From Dunaliella salina (Eukaryota > Chlorophyta > Chlorophyceae > Chlamydomonadales > Dunaliellaceae), in contig MU069618.1 in assembly GCA_002284615.2 (NCBI GenBank), forward strand, positions 135,371 through 162,132: 26,762 nt of DNA. The letters run 5' to 3'. A program made the position numbers and the translations under genes. Below the pieces are notes generated by a model. That model worked only from the letters and a program-made list of their open reading frames with translations. It searched no databases and was not told the origin of the DNA. Positions 1 through 8,470 of the stretch are shown here, in pieces (position 1 is the first letter of the stretch; every line of letters starts with the position of its first letter).

Positions 1-128
1 AGCTGCACCTCAAGCTGCACCTCAAGCTGCACCTCAAGCTGCGCCTCAAGCACCTCAAGCTGCACCTCAAGCTGAACCTCAAGCTGCACCTCAAGCTGCG
101 CCTCAAGCACCTCAAGCTGCACCTCAAG
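1..128. repeat. 12-bp tandem repeat (AGCTGCACCTCA)
   Basis: About eleven head-to-tail units of a 12-bp sequence with single-base variants (CACC, CGCC, AACC). A 9-bp shortened unit lacking three bases recurs after every four units, which gives a higher-order period of about 57 bp. The array runs off the left edge of the window. All units are multiples of three, so it could be coding, but no supporting gene context is visible. Confidence 0.95.
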
Positions 129-585
129 CAAGGATCACAGGACTCACTTTGCATGCCTCAAACCTTGAAGCCAATGAGCGGAAAGGACTCACTCAATCCC
201 CACTGGTGCTCTGATGCAACACAGATTTCCGTGCAAGCTCGTACTTGACGCTGCCATTTTCATAAGGATCAGAGGACACACTTTTAGGGATTGGCATACA
301 GCGCCATATGAGCCAAACCTAAAGCGCTATACAGTGCTACATAGCGATATTGCGCTGTATTATAATTGCATTTCAGCCGAACCTATAGATCGGCAACTAG
401 CGCTATTCCCACAATTATATAGCGCTATAAGCAAGTGCCGATCCCTACACACTTTGCATGCTTCAAACCTGAGAGCCGATGAGCAAGTCCTTCAGACTGC
501 ATGAGTTGTTGTGTTGTGGTGGCGGTGGTGCATGTGCTGTCCTTGTTGAGGGAGAGTGAAGCGTGTGAAGCGCTCAAGCAAGTTT
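129..585. other. Non-genic spacer with AGCGCTAT-rich palindromic patch
   Basis: No convincing gene. Positions 190-260 resemble the degenerate repeat unit seen at 586-1020 (shared GGTGCTCTGATGCAACACAG). Between about 297 and 440 the motif AGCGCTAT and near variants recur several times, including a perfect 12-bp palindrome TATAGCGCTATA at 418-429. Function unknown. Confidence 0.5.
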
Positions 586-1020
586 ACAAGTGCGCATCTG
601 CATGACTGCTCACTCCATCCCCACTGGTGCTCTGATGCAACACAGATTTCTGTGCAAGCTTGTACTCTTCACGTCCATCTTCTTCAGTAGCACATCTATG
701 TGATTGCTCACTCAGTGCCCGCAGGTGCTCTGATGTGACTCGGTTGTTTCGTGCAAGCTCGTGCTCCTCGCTGCCATTTTCTTGAACACTCTTATAGAGC
801 ATACTCTGTAACACATCTGTGTGGTGGCTCTCATGGTGCCCACAGGTGCTCCAGATGCAACACAGGTGTTCTGTGCGAGCTGGTACTTCTAGCTGCCTTT
901 TCCTGGGCATCTCAAGCACATTCCGAGGCACATCTGTGTGATTGACCTCTCGATGCCCTCAAGTGCTCTCGTGCAGAAAGATTTCCGTGCAAGCTCCCTC
1001 TCCTCGTCGCCTTTTTGGAA
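586..1020. repeat. Degenerate ~100-120 bp tandem repeat
   Basis: Four diverged units can be anchored on the motif GGTGCTCTGATG near 625, 724, 845 and 961, giving spacings of about 99, 121 and 116 bp. Each unit carries a CACATCTGTGTGATTG-like start, the anchor, a TTTCTGTGCAAGCTCGTAC-like middle and a CTGCCATTTTC-like end. A fifth relic lies at 190-260. The unequal lengths indicate an old minisatellite. Short open frames across it on both strands are probably by-products. Confidence 0.75.
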
Positions 1021-1570
1021 GGCACTCTTGAGCATACATAACACGCGCTGTCTTTCTTTACGCACATATGAGCTGGCTCGTCACACTCATCCTTCCCATC
1101 TGCACTTCTCAGCACGCTTGACGCACTCTGTCTTCTCTTTTGGACTCCTGAGTACCCTTGTTTTTTGTCTCCCTTTCTGGACTCCTGCAGTGCAAATTTG
1201 TCTCAAACACTCCCTTGCGCACTCCCTTGTGCACTTGTCACGAGCTTTGTCTTCCCTCCTGGATTCCTGAGCACACTTGTTGCTCTCCCTCTTCCCTTTC
1301 TTCCTGTGGAAATTTTGCTTGTAAGGGAGGAATTCGTATATTCATGCGCTTTTCCTCCTCACGAATGGCGAGCTGATTTGAGAAAGAGACGCAGGCTAGA
1401 GGTTGGAACAGAGACAGTCTGCAGCAACATGACAGCTTGTTGGAAGTGGATCTAGGTTGTTGGAGGAAGGCAGTTGCTATTTGATCAGCAGATTTTCTGT
1501 GAATCATGCCTATGCAAAACCACTGTCCTACCCAGAAGCACGGGCATGATGCAGCAGAGCCCAAACTTCA
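1021..1570. other. Pyrimidine-rich spacer with decayed repeats
   Basis: No gene recognised. The stretch 1100-1300 is pyrimidine-rich and repeats phrases such as CTCCTGAG(C/T)A, ACTCCCTTG and TTGTC at irregular spacing, which looks like a further decayed minisatellite. 1320-1570 is apparently unique sequence. Confidence 0.4.
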
Positions 1571-1574
1571 TCCC

Positions 1575-1745
1575 ATGCATGGATGGGTACCTCTATTCCA
1601 CACTTTTGCTTCTCCATTCCATGGATTGCCTCTTCACTCAATGGCTCCATGGATTTCGTTTGTTTGATCCATACATTTGATCTTGTCCATTCCAAACATT
1701 TGCCTCCCCATGGATCTGCTTTCTTTGTTCCATGGATTTGCTTAT
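1575..1745. repeat. Degenerate repeat containing CCATGGAT
   Basis: The phrase TTCCATGGATTTG and variants recur about five to six times at irregular 25-50 bp spacing, interspersed with TTTGCCTC and TTTGTT. This is a loose minisatellite with no credible coding content. Confidence 0.55.
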
Positions 1746-1884
1746 ATACCCTGCTTGTTCATCACTGTCATGCCTTTTGTGCAAATCTGGTCCGCGCGCA
1801 AGTGTACGCAATGCCATGAATCGTTTGATCATCTGGGTTTTCAGCGTTGCACGCAGCGTCACCCCTCGTCGGTTTGCACCTTCA

Positions 1885-2050
1885 CGCATCAGCAGCACCC
1901 TGCATGTTTGCGATGCAGCAGCAGCAGCAGCAGCAGTAGCAACACCGTGCACATTTGCTATGATGCAGCAGTAGCAGCAGCAGCAACAGCATCACCACCT
2001 GGCACGCTTGTGATTCAGCAGCAACAGCAGCAGCAGCCTGTGTTCGGCAA
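1885..2050. repeat. Imperfect (CAG)n clusters within ~60-bp repeat
   Basis: Three CAG/CAA-rich clusters (about 1914-1945, 1964-1990 and 2016-2037) are each preceded by a similar phrase (GCAYRTTTGYGAT..., CACNTTTGCTATGATG, CACGCTTGTGATT). They form a roughly 50-60 bp higher-order repeat with an embedded triplet run. On the plus strand it would encode S/Q runs and on the minus strand L or C runs. No gene is supported. Confidence 0.75.
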
Positions 2051-2157
2051 CACCTCACTTGTTTCTGAAGGCATGCTGCCTGTCTGTCTTGTTCAAGATG
2101 TAGCCCTCTGTGCAATATGGGTCCGCATCTACACTTAAATTGGACACGCTACATGGG

Positions 2158-2275
2158 CACGGTCTACAGCATTCAAACACGGTCTGCAGCATTCAAACAC
2201 ACAGCACAGCACACGGTCTACAGCATTCAAACACGCAGCACAGCATTCAAACACACGGTCTACAGCATTCAAAAA
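2158..2275. repeat. Short tandem repeat GGTCTACAGCATTCAAACAC
   Basis: Five to six copies of a roughly 20-bp unit (CGGTCTACAGCATTCAAACA), partly interleaved with CACAGCACAG spacers. The spacing is irregular (about 19-32 bp), so this is a compound minisatellite. Confidence 0.85.
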
Positions 2276-2384
2276 CAAGATCGCTACGTATTGTGCACAC
2301 CCACTGTTTTTCCGCAGGCGGTTGCTAGGGCCAATCCATTTTGTTCTATGGTAGCTGTTGCATTGCACATTCCTGCTCACACCA

Positions 2385-2745
2385 GCATGCGTCTACTCAA
2401 CCGCTTCACCTGTCCTATTGCTCTGCCTGTTCTGTTGTTGTGCATGTACCTGTGCACACCAGCAAGAGCTGGTTCCGTCGCTTCACCTGTCCTATTGCTC
2501 TGCCTGTTCTGTTGTTGTGCACGTACCTGTTCACACCAGCGAGGGCTGGTTCAGTCGCTTCACCTGTCCTATTGCTCTGCCTGTTCTGTTGTTGTGCATG
2601 TACCTGTGCACACCAGCAAGAGCTGGTTCAGTCGCTTCACCTGTCCTATTGCTCTGCCTGTTCTGTTGTTGTGCACGTACCTGTGCACACCAGCGAGAGC
2701 TGGTTCAGTCGCTTTGCCTGCCCTGTTGCTTTGTCTGCTCTGCTC
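2385..2745. repeat. 77-bp tandem minisatellite
   Basis: The start of the core CGCTTCACCTGTCCTATTGC falls at 2402, 2479, 2556, 2633 and, degenerate, 2710: exactly 77 bp each time, about 4.5 units. Internal units are nearly identical. Because 77 is not a multiple of three, each unit is read in a different frame. All three plus-strand frames nevertheless stay open, since the unit has no stop codon in any of them. The long open frames here are therefore an effect of the unit's composition and are not evidence of a gene. Confidence 0.95.
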
Positions 2746-2819
2746 TTCTGTTTCAGTACATGGCAATAATTGCTTCTTCACATAATAACCTAGCAATCAT
2801 GCGCTTTGACTGTCGGCTT

Positions 2820-3520
2820 CCTCGCGTTAAGCTGCTTCAGTACATGGCAAGCAGGAGCCTGCACCATTGCCCTTCTTGGGTTCTGAGATCCGTCACTCCT
2901 GCTTTTCTGCTCTTCTGCTGTTCTTTACTTCAATCTTGCTCCTCTGTTCTCGTACATGTCAAGCAGGAGCCTGCACCATTGCCCCTCTGGAGTTCTGAAA
3001 TCCGGCACTCCTACTGTTCTCCCCTCCCGCTGTTCTCTTATGCAATCTTGCTTCTCTACTCTGTGCACGGCAAGCAGGAACTTGCTGCAGAACGGCACCC
3101 CACTCATTCCAGACAGGGCAGTGACAGCGACAACCTGTGCTTTTCCCCTCTTCCGCTGTGTTGGCGCCTCTATTCCGTGCACATGGCGAGCAGGAGCCTG
3201 CTGCAGGAGGGCGTCCCACTCATTCCACAGGGCAGTGACCGTGACCACCTGAGCTTTGCTGCTGCTCTTATGCTGTTCTCCTCTGCAATCTTGCTCCCCT
3301 TCTGTGTGCATGGCGAGCAGGAGCTTGCTGCTGAAAGGCGACAAACTCATTTCACAGGGCAGTGACCGTGACCACCTGCGCTTTCCTGCTGTTCTTCCGC
3401 TGTCCTTTTCTGCAACCTTGCTCCCCTTCTGTGTGCATGGCGAGCAGGAGCTTGCTGCGGGAAGGTGCCCCACTCATTCCCGAGGGCAGCGACTGCGACC
3501 ACCTTCGCATGGAGCTGCAT
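2820..3520. repeat. Degenerate 111-127 bp minisatellite
   Basis: Six units can be anchored on (A/G)CAGGAGC preceded by ATGGC(A/G)AG, at about 2847, 2959, 3070, 3186, 3313 and 3440. Spacings are 112, 111, 116, 127 and 127 bp, so the unit lengthens from left to right. Later units also share CCCACTCATTCC and GGGCAGTGACCGTGACCACCT. The last unit runs into the start of the Q/H-rich open frame, so part of the array may have arisen from, or been captured by, that gene. Confidence 0.85.
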
Positions 3521-3979
3521 GAGGTGCTGGTTGGGGCGGCTTGCTTGCACCTGGCCACTTGCCTGCTGGGTGGGGGCCAGGGGCGGCGGGAGCCGCATGT
3601 GCGGGACCACAGCTCTGTGGGTGTGGCCCAGCATCAGCAAGAGCCACGGATGCCGGGCATCAAGCCTCCGGGTGAGGGCCAGCATCAGCAGAAACCTCAG
3701 GCCTGGAGGAGCAGCACTGAGGGTGTGGGTGAGCAATTATTGGCTGAGAGGATTGGTGACCCTGGTCCCAGCCATAGTCAGCAACCGGAGGGGACGCTTT
3801 CGTGGGCTGGGGCGGAGCCGCTTGGGAATGGGTGGTGCTGGGATGAGCACGCTCACCAAGATTTGAACCAGAATCAGACGCAGCCTCAGCACTGGTGGCG
3901 GCAGCATGTGTGGCAGCAGCAGCAGCACCACCACCACCACTACCACCACCAAAACTACCACCACCCCCACCACCACCAG

Positions 3980-4037
<58 letters not shown>

Positions 4038-5113
4038 GGCAGCAGCAGCAGCAACAGCAGCAGCATCCACAGGCCACCACCACCAGCAGTGCACCAGGGC
4101 CTCCGGCTGCATTTCAACAACCATTCGTGCTGTACCCTCCCTCCCCACATGACCAGGGGCACTCCCCGCACTGTCCTCAACCACACCTGGAAACATTACA
4201 AGGCCACGAGCACCCCTCACACCGCCCTCAATCACGCCTGGCAGCATCGCAAGGCCAACCCTCACACTGTACCGAATCACACCTGGGAGCCTTGCAAGGC
4301 CAGGGGCACCCCTCGTACTGCCCTCAAGCGCACCAGGCAACAATTCAAGGCCACCCCTCTCACTGTCCCCGAGCGTATCTGGTAGCATCGCAAGGCCAGG
4401 GTCACCAAGTACACTGCCTCCAAGCGCACCAGGCTTCATTGCAAGGTCAGGGCCCCTGCGCACATCACCCTGGTGCCCCCCTAGTAGCTGCAGAAGTCGG
4501 TCTGTGTGGTGCTCCTGATGGTTGTGGTGATGGAGGTGGTTGTAGTCATGCCGGTGCTGGTGATGATAGAGGTGGTGTTTGCGCATCCAACCACATGCAA
4601 ACGTCTGGCACGGGCGGATGCAGTGGCAGCGCTGGTACTGGCTGTGATGGTGGTGTGAGTGGGGAGGATCATCCCCGTGTGATGCGCCTTGCCGGGCGCA
4701 AGAGGAGATACAGGGAACGGAAACTTGGGGACAGGGAAAGCTTAGACGACGATGATGGTGGTGATGGAGGAGTGGACGTTGGTGTGGCAGGCACTGGCTC
4801 TCCACGAGCAGCAGAAAGAGGCTTTGTAGCGCAAGGGGCAGGCAATGAGCCTGTCTTCCGTGCTACCTCACCTGCGCCTCCTCCTCAAGCTCCTGCTGCT
4901 GCCAATCCTGCTGCTGCTGCTGATGATGTTGTTGCTGCTGCTCCTGCACCTGCTGTCCTTCAGCTGCCTGCGCTGCCGCCCTTGCCTCAGTGGACTCACA
5001 AATTTGGTCTAGAACCTGAAGCTGTTGAGGCTGTTGCAGCCGTAGTGCTGGGTGCCATAGCTCGCACAAAGCGCGAGTTGGCAGCGCTGGAGAACCGGCA
5101 GCAGAGACACTAG
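3362..5113 (+). CDS. Q/H-rich low-complexity protein (hypothetical), 583 codons
   Basis: This is the longest single open frame in the window, and I do not recognise a family. Residues 1-50 lie in the upstream minisatellite, so the in-frame ATG at 3509 is a more likely start (534 aa). The order is: a G/R/Q-rich N-terminal part; a W/Q/H-rich tract (about 3880-4075) made by CAC and CAG runs; a repeat block (about 4150-4460) whose units alternate 51 and 45 bp (17 and 15 residues); a C/G-rich stretch; a basic patch (GRKRRYRERK, NLS-like) followed by acidic DDDD; an A/P-rich linker; and a C-terminal amphipathic helix (EPEAVEAVAAVVLGAIARTK) ending at TAG. Units that keep a multiple of three argue for coding constraint, unlike the 77-bp array upstream. 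The opposite strand is also open at 3660-4805, so the strand choice rests on the helix and basic patch. Introns cannot be excluded. Confidence 0.45.
3981..4069. repeat. (CAG)n triplet repeat
   Basis: An almost pure CAG run of about 18 triplets (3983-4035) is followed by a TGG interruption and a second CAG/CAA run to about 4069. It is in frame as polyglutamine with W interruptions in the plus-strand protein. It is preceded by (CAC/CAT)n encoding polyhistidine. Confidence 0.97.
4150..4460. repeat. Alternating 51/45-bp coding repeat
   Basis: The motif GCAAGGCCA or a near variant is anchored at 4201, 4252, 4297, 4348, 4393 and 4444. The spacings alternate 51, 45, 51, 45 and 51, which is a 96-bp (32-residue) higher-order unit. 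The plus-strand reading repeats a pattern of S-H/Y-C-P-x-A/S-H-x-x, then L/I-Q-G-x-G-H/P. Confidence 0.85.
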
Positions 5114-5296
5114 TAAAAGTGCGTGGCTCCATGGTGTGAGTATGTCAGTCATTCAGTGATGGGGCCAGATGCCTTTGTTGAGGCCACAGCTAGCTAGCTA
5201 GCTTACTATTTAGGGGACCTCTCCTTGCATGGTCTATGGCCTGCACATACATTTCCTTTCCTTCTTGGACACTTTTAAGTTAGAGTCTAAGCATGC
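5114..5296. other. Spacer with AGCT/GCTA tetranucleotide run
   Basis: This is the 3' flank of the Q/H-rich frame. It contains AGCTAGCTAGCTAGCT at 5188-5203 and nothing else recognisable. No clear polyadenylation signal can be assigned. Confidence 0.4.
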
Positions 5297-5740
5297 AGCC
5301 ACTTGTTTTTTCATTGCTTCTCTCCCGTGGCTGGCACCATACAAACCTGTGGTAGCTTCTTTAGCTAGGGAGTTTCAGGGATGCCTGTTCCGGCACACGT
5401 GCCTGATCAGCCGTTGCATGAATCCTAGTCTCCACCACCAACCTTCATTCCGGACCATCTACTGATCCAAATTCGACATTTTGTGGTGATAATGAGTCCT
5501 CATGTCAAAAGGATTTCATTGCAAAAAAAGGGTTGAAAGACCCAGTGGTTGTTGATATACAAGGTTTCAGCCCAAAAAAATCCAGCACAGGGGGTGCCAA
5601 AAGGTCAAATTTTGATCTCCTCCTTTCCTGTTTTTGAATATGCAGATGTCAGCATAACATATGGGGGATTCAATTACAAAAGGAAGGGAGTGAACAATGG
5701 CCCCACAAGGGCCGGAAAAGTTTGGGAGAGAATGCAACAA
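5297..5740 (-). repeat. Dispersed repeat DR1, copy A
   Basis: The reverse complement aligns along its length with copies at 16676-17210 and 19400-19940. Shared landmarks, in order, are: a TTCACTCCC-like start; GCATATTCAAAAAYAGG; a small palindrome GGTCAAA..TTTGACC; GGCACCYCYWGTGCTGGATTTT; ACCACTGGGTCTTTC; AATTTGGATSAGTAGATGG; RCGGCTGATCAGGCA; and CACGGGAGAG. No coding capacity is visible. The left and right ends are approximate. Confidence 0.75.
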
Positions 5741-5744
5741 TCGT

Positions 5745-6170
5745 TACCCCCCTTTGGGACCAGATAGGCATGAAGTTTTTTCGAGCTTAATGGCACGTTG
5801 GTAAGGTAAGGATCAAGCTTAATGACACGTCGGCCGTCCAGAAGTAGCTTTTTGGAGAGATTGAGGGTGTGTTCGACAAAACACATTCCACCAACCGTTG
5901 GTGTGACACCCAGGAGAATGGGGTGGATTGTTTTAGTCTTAGTGCTCATGATATAGGAAAAAAGGTAAACTGTGTAGGCAGAGAAACTCTCCCTACACCA
6001 ATGAAGGAAAAAGAAACACATTGGCTCTAAAGAGCCGTGAGCTCCCTCCACTGCAAGAGCCAAGACAGGCTAATGTGGACCTGGAGGGTTACTAGAAACA
6101 CATCTTTTTTTTTCCAAAAGCGCGACGTGTGGAAACAAGTTTGTGGGCATAATGAACAGGATGGGCATGG
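5745..6170 (-). mobile_element. LINE-A 3'-end fragment plus second endonuclease-domain fragment
   Basis: Read on the minus strand, 6170-6060 matches the end of the LINE-A endonuclease domain (SIRRA(I)EN region). 6060-5965 is the LINE-A 3' UTR, with hairpin 1 (GGCTC/GAGCC, 6023-6036) and hairpin 2 (AGAG/CTCT, 5980-5990). Directly after the UTR comes a further 200-bp piece (5945-5745) coding a diverged endonuclease C-terminus (TIHPILLGV...VEHTL...RRVIKL). This piece contains an internal 33-bp duplication (ACGTGYCATTAAGCT twice). It is 5'-truncated and non-functional. Confidence 0.8.
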
Positions 6171-6332
6171 ACGGCCTGCAAGGTATCTGCAGGTGCTCCT
6201 TAATAATGACACACACACAAGGTTTACAAGGATAAGGCCAAGAATTGCGACTGCTAGTTTGCTCATAAAAGGCGATTGATTCATGAAGGAAAAATGGAAG
6301 TTTATTGCTGTTCTGATTTAAAAAAGCAGACA

Positions 6333-6652
6333 CAAGCAATTCAAACATCTAGGTTTGGATCACCAGCTTGCCACGAAGCTTGCTCAACAACTTCGTGCCC
6401 ATTCTGTTCATTGTGCCCACAAACTAGTCACCATCCGCCGCACTATTGAAAATAAGAATACTTCCCACAGCCAGGCTCTAGAGCCAGGTGCTTCTAGTAA
6501 CCCTCCAGATCCACATTAGCATTCTCTTTTTCATACCTTGTGGTGGAGGGGACACACGGCTCTTTTTTGAGCCAATGTGTCTCCTTTTCCTTAATTGATG
6601 TAGGGAGAGTTTCTCTGCCTACGTAGTTTTTCTTTTCTTTTCTTTCAGGCAC
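6333..6652 (+). mobile_element. LINE-A 3'-end fragment (plus strand)
   Basis: It begins at a point matching the QFK-L-LDHQ-ATKLAQQL segment of the 11.5-16.2 kb element and continues to the shared C-terminus ending NPPDPH-stop. The 3' UTR follows, with hairpin 1 at 6558-6573 and hairpin 2 at 6606-6616, and a (TTTTC)n-like tail. It is a 5'-truncated relic in inverted orientation to the 5745-6170 fragment. Confidence 0.85.
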
Positions 6653-6858
6653 ATCATGAGGTCCTGCCTGTGAGAACAAGGGAGCATATTTCCTGCGGAG
6701 AGAGGCCACCTGGGGATGTGTGCAATGAAAGAGAACATGTTGTTCATCCTGGACAGTATCATCAGTCTCACAAAGGTCACAGTTTGGGGAAGACCTGTGA
6801 TTCCAAGTTGCTATCTCATAGCAAAAGGTGTGGACACAAAGTCTAAATCGAGCTATAG
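6653..6858 (-). pseudogene. LINE-B C-terminal zinc-motif fragment
   Basis: The minus-strand translation reads RFRL-VHTFCYEIATWNHR, then CDLCETDDTVQDEQH, VLFHC and LRRKYAPLF. This is the C-terminal zinc-binding motif of LINE reverse transcriptases (C-x2-C...H-x4-C). It parallels the LINE-B copy at 18490-18650 (CDRC...VQDEAHALL...LRRKYASLF). It is a fragment squeezed between a (CA)n array and a LINE-A fragment. It has no RT core and no start. Confidence 0.8.
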
Positions 6859-6860
6859 TG

Positions 6861-6982
<122 letters not shown>

Positions 6983-6989
6983 TCTACAA

Positions 6990-7400
6990 GAAAAAAGCCA
7001 CTCAGTCAGAGTGCATGACTGCTGGGCTTCAAATTAATATTGCAAATGAAAGCAAGAGCAAGTAGCTTTCTTGAAGTAAGTTCAGGTAGGGTCTGTTTCT
7101 GGCAAACAGAAATTAAGAGCACGCATGGAAAACCCACCACAGTCAAGCACAATGATGAATAATGATGCTTATCATGCAGGGACAAAAAAGACCAGACGCA
7201 CCCGCAACATTTGAAGAGCACGATGATTGGGGATGTTCAGGACTCCTGTCTCGGAGACAAAGCAGCAGATTTAAAAACAACTCAAGTATGTCAGACCAAC
7301 CATTCAATATAGAGGAGGAAGTAACGGTTCCGAGAATATTGTGCAATAGGAAGGAAGGAGCACTTAAACTGCCGCACCATGCAAATGAACCTTAGGGGAG
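6990..7400. other. No gene recognised
   Basis: Apparently unique sequence. A 77-codon open frame (7162-7395, plus) has ordinary amino-acid composition but no recognisable motif and no supporting signals. I do not call it. Confidence 0.3.
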
Positions 7401-7404
7401 GCCA

Positions 7405-7690
7405 GAAAAGAAAATAAAGAAAATAAAAGTCTACGCAAGCCAAAGGCCGCGTGCTTTAAGGGAAGAACCCCTAACAAAAGTTAGAGGCCTCACCAGGAGG
7501 CCCTCCACCTAAACTAGACAAAACTAGCCTAGGAGAGAGCAAGAGACAGAACTAATGGGGATCTGGAGGATCGCTAGCCATGCCCCTGAGCGGTCGGACT
7601 CTCCTTCTTCCATCCTCAGCTGCCGCCGCGCGCCCAGCAAACCTCCTCCCAGATGCCCTCTGAAAGCAAAGTGCGTGGGGAGGCCAGGAT
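7405..7690 (-). mobile_element. 3' end of a diverged LINE-A relative
   Basis: On the minus strand a frame rich in R/A/G ends in G-M-A-S-D-P-P-D-P-H-stop (7597-7566), the same ending as LINE-A (S-S-N-P-P-D-P-H-stop). The sequence after the stop resembles the LINE-A 3' UTR. The hairpin 1 position carries GGCCTC/GAGGCC (7486-7502), the hairpin 2 position carries GGCC/GGCT (7438-7448), and the T/C-rich tail is recognisable. Primary sequence is strongly diverged while pairing is kept, so this appears to be a related but separate subfamily. Confidence 0.6.
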
Positions 7691-7969
7691 ATATTTAAAC
7701 ATAATAGCGGATCATGAGGAGCACATGCATGAGAGAGCTAAAAGCACCAGCAGTTGTTTGCATTGCCTGGCAGTGGAGCATTGAAAAGTGTATTTAACGC
7801 GGTGGCAACACACCCTTCTCGTTTTGAACTTCAGATGCAAAGTACAGCAAAAGCAAGATGCCATTATGTAACTGTGTTTACTCATGGTTGACAATCCTGC
7901 TACGGCGGCGTCCCCGCTGTTGCCGGATAAGCTTCTTTTTGTGTTCAATTAGATTCAGATCTGTGTACG
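7691..7969. other. No gene recognised
   Basis: Apparently unique sequence. A 78-codon minus-strand frame (7712-7948) has no recognisable motif. It ends just short of the 66-bp mini-element. Confidence 0.3.
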
Positions 7970-8035
7970 GTGAGGTTACATCGTTTTATCCGCCTACAAG
8001 GGCAGCTGAGCAGAGACATAGAGGCCTGTAACCAG
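7970..8035 (+). mobile_element. 66-bp mini-element ME66, copy 1 (GT...AG ends)
   Basis: Matches the reverse complement of the 64-bp insertion at 18359-18422 along its whole length, at about 55 of 64 positions by eye. Differences are almost all transitions. This copy starts GTGAGG, ends CCAG and has subterminal inverted repeats GGTTACA (7974-7980) and TGTAACC (8027-8033). A central GGCAGCTGAGC contains the palindrome CAGCTG. No target-site duplication is obvious here. Confidence 0.65.
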
Positions 8036-8395
8036 ACCAGTTCAAGCAAAATGAAAGCAGTCAGGCACAGCATCTCAAGCATGCAGACACAAATTTGGCT
8101 AATTCTAAGACATCAGCTTGGTTCATGAAGTCTCTGAGGCGTGTTGGACTACCAGGGGGTGCACAGCTGAACAGGTGATGGAACTGAGATCTGTATACAT
8201 TCACTTGCGTCTTGAATCACTATACCTTACGGCTACAATGATTGTGGTCGTCGTTGGTGAGCCTCCGATTCACACAGGCAAGTAGATCATGGACTCTCTC
8301 ACAATGCACACATTATCTCCAGTAAACAGTAAGCCATCCCTTTTTTTACGTAAAAAATGCTTCAGACGTCCGAAAGGTCAGCACTGGCACCACAA
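8036..8395. other. No gene recognised
   Basis: Apparently unique sequence between the mini-element and the LINE-A relics. No open frame, repeat or RNA gene could be supported. Confidence 0.3.
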
Positions 8396-8470
8396 CTGAG
8401 GGTGTGTTTGACAAAACACGTTCCATCAACACCCAGGAGAATAGGGAGAGTTGTTCCAGCTCAAGTGCTT
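8396..8470 (-). mobile_element. Endonuclease-domain fragment beyond LINE-A tail
   Basis: The minus-strand sequence resembles the segment around ILLGV...EHTL of the LINE-A endonuclease. It is closest to the 5850-5945 fragment (shared TGTTTTGTC(A/G)AACACACCCTCA), not to the 15.8 kb copy. As there, it lies immediately beyond the LINE-A 3' tail. It is frame-disrupted and short. Confidence 0.55.

Noticed and set aside
2117..3365. Long overlapping open frames of 142-335 codons in three forward frames
   Set aside because: They are produced by stop-free 77-bp and 111-127-bp repeat units. The three frames are equivalent, and no start, splice or domain evidence supports any of them.
3660..4805. 381-codon minus-strand open frame antisense to the Q/H-rich frame
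   Set aside because: It reads poly-A/G from the CAG run and a repeat shadow of the plus-strand block. The plus frame is longer and has a plausible basic patch and C-terminal helix. Strand remains open to RNA evidence.
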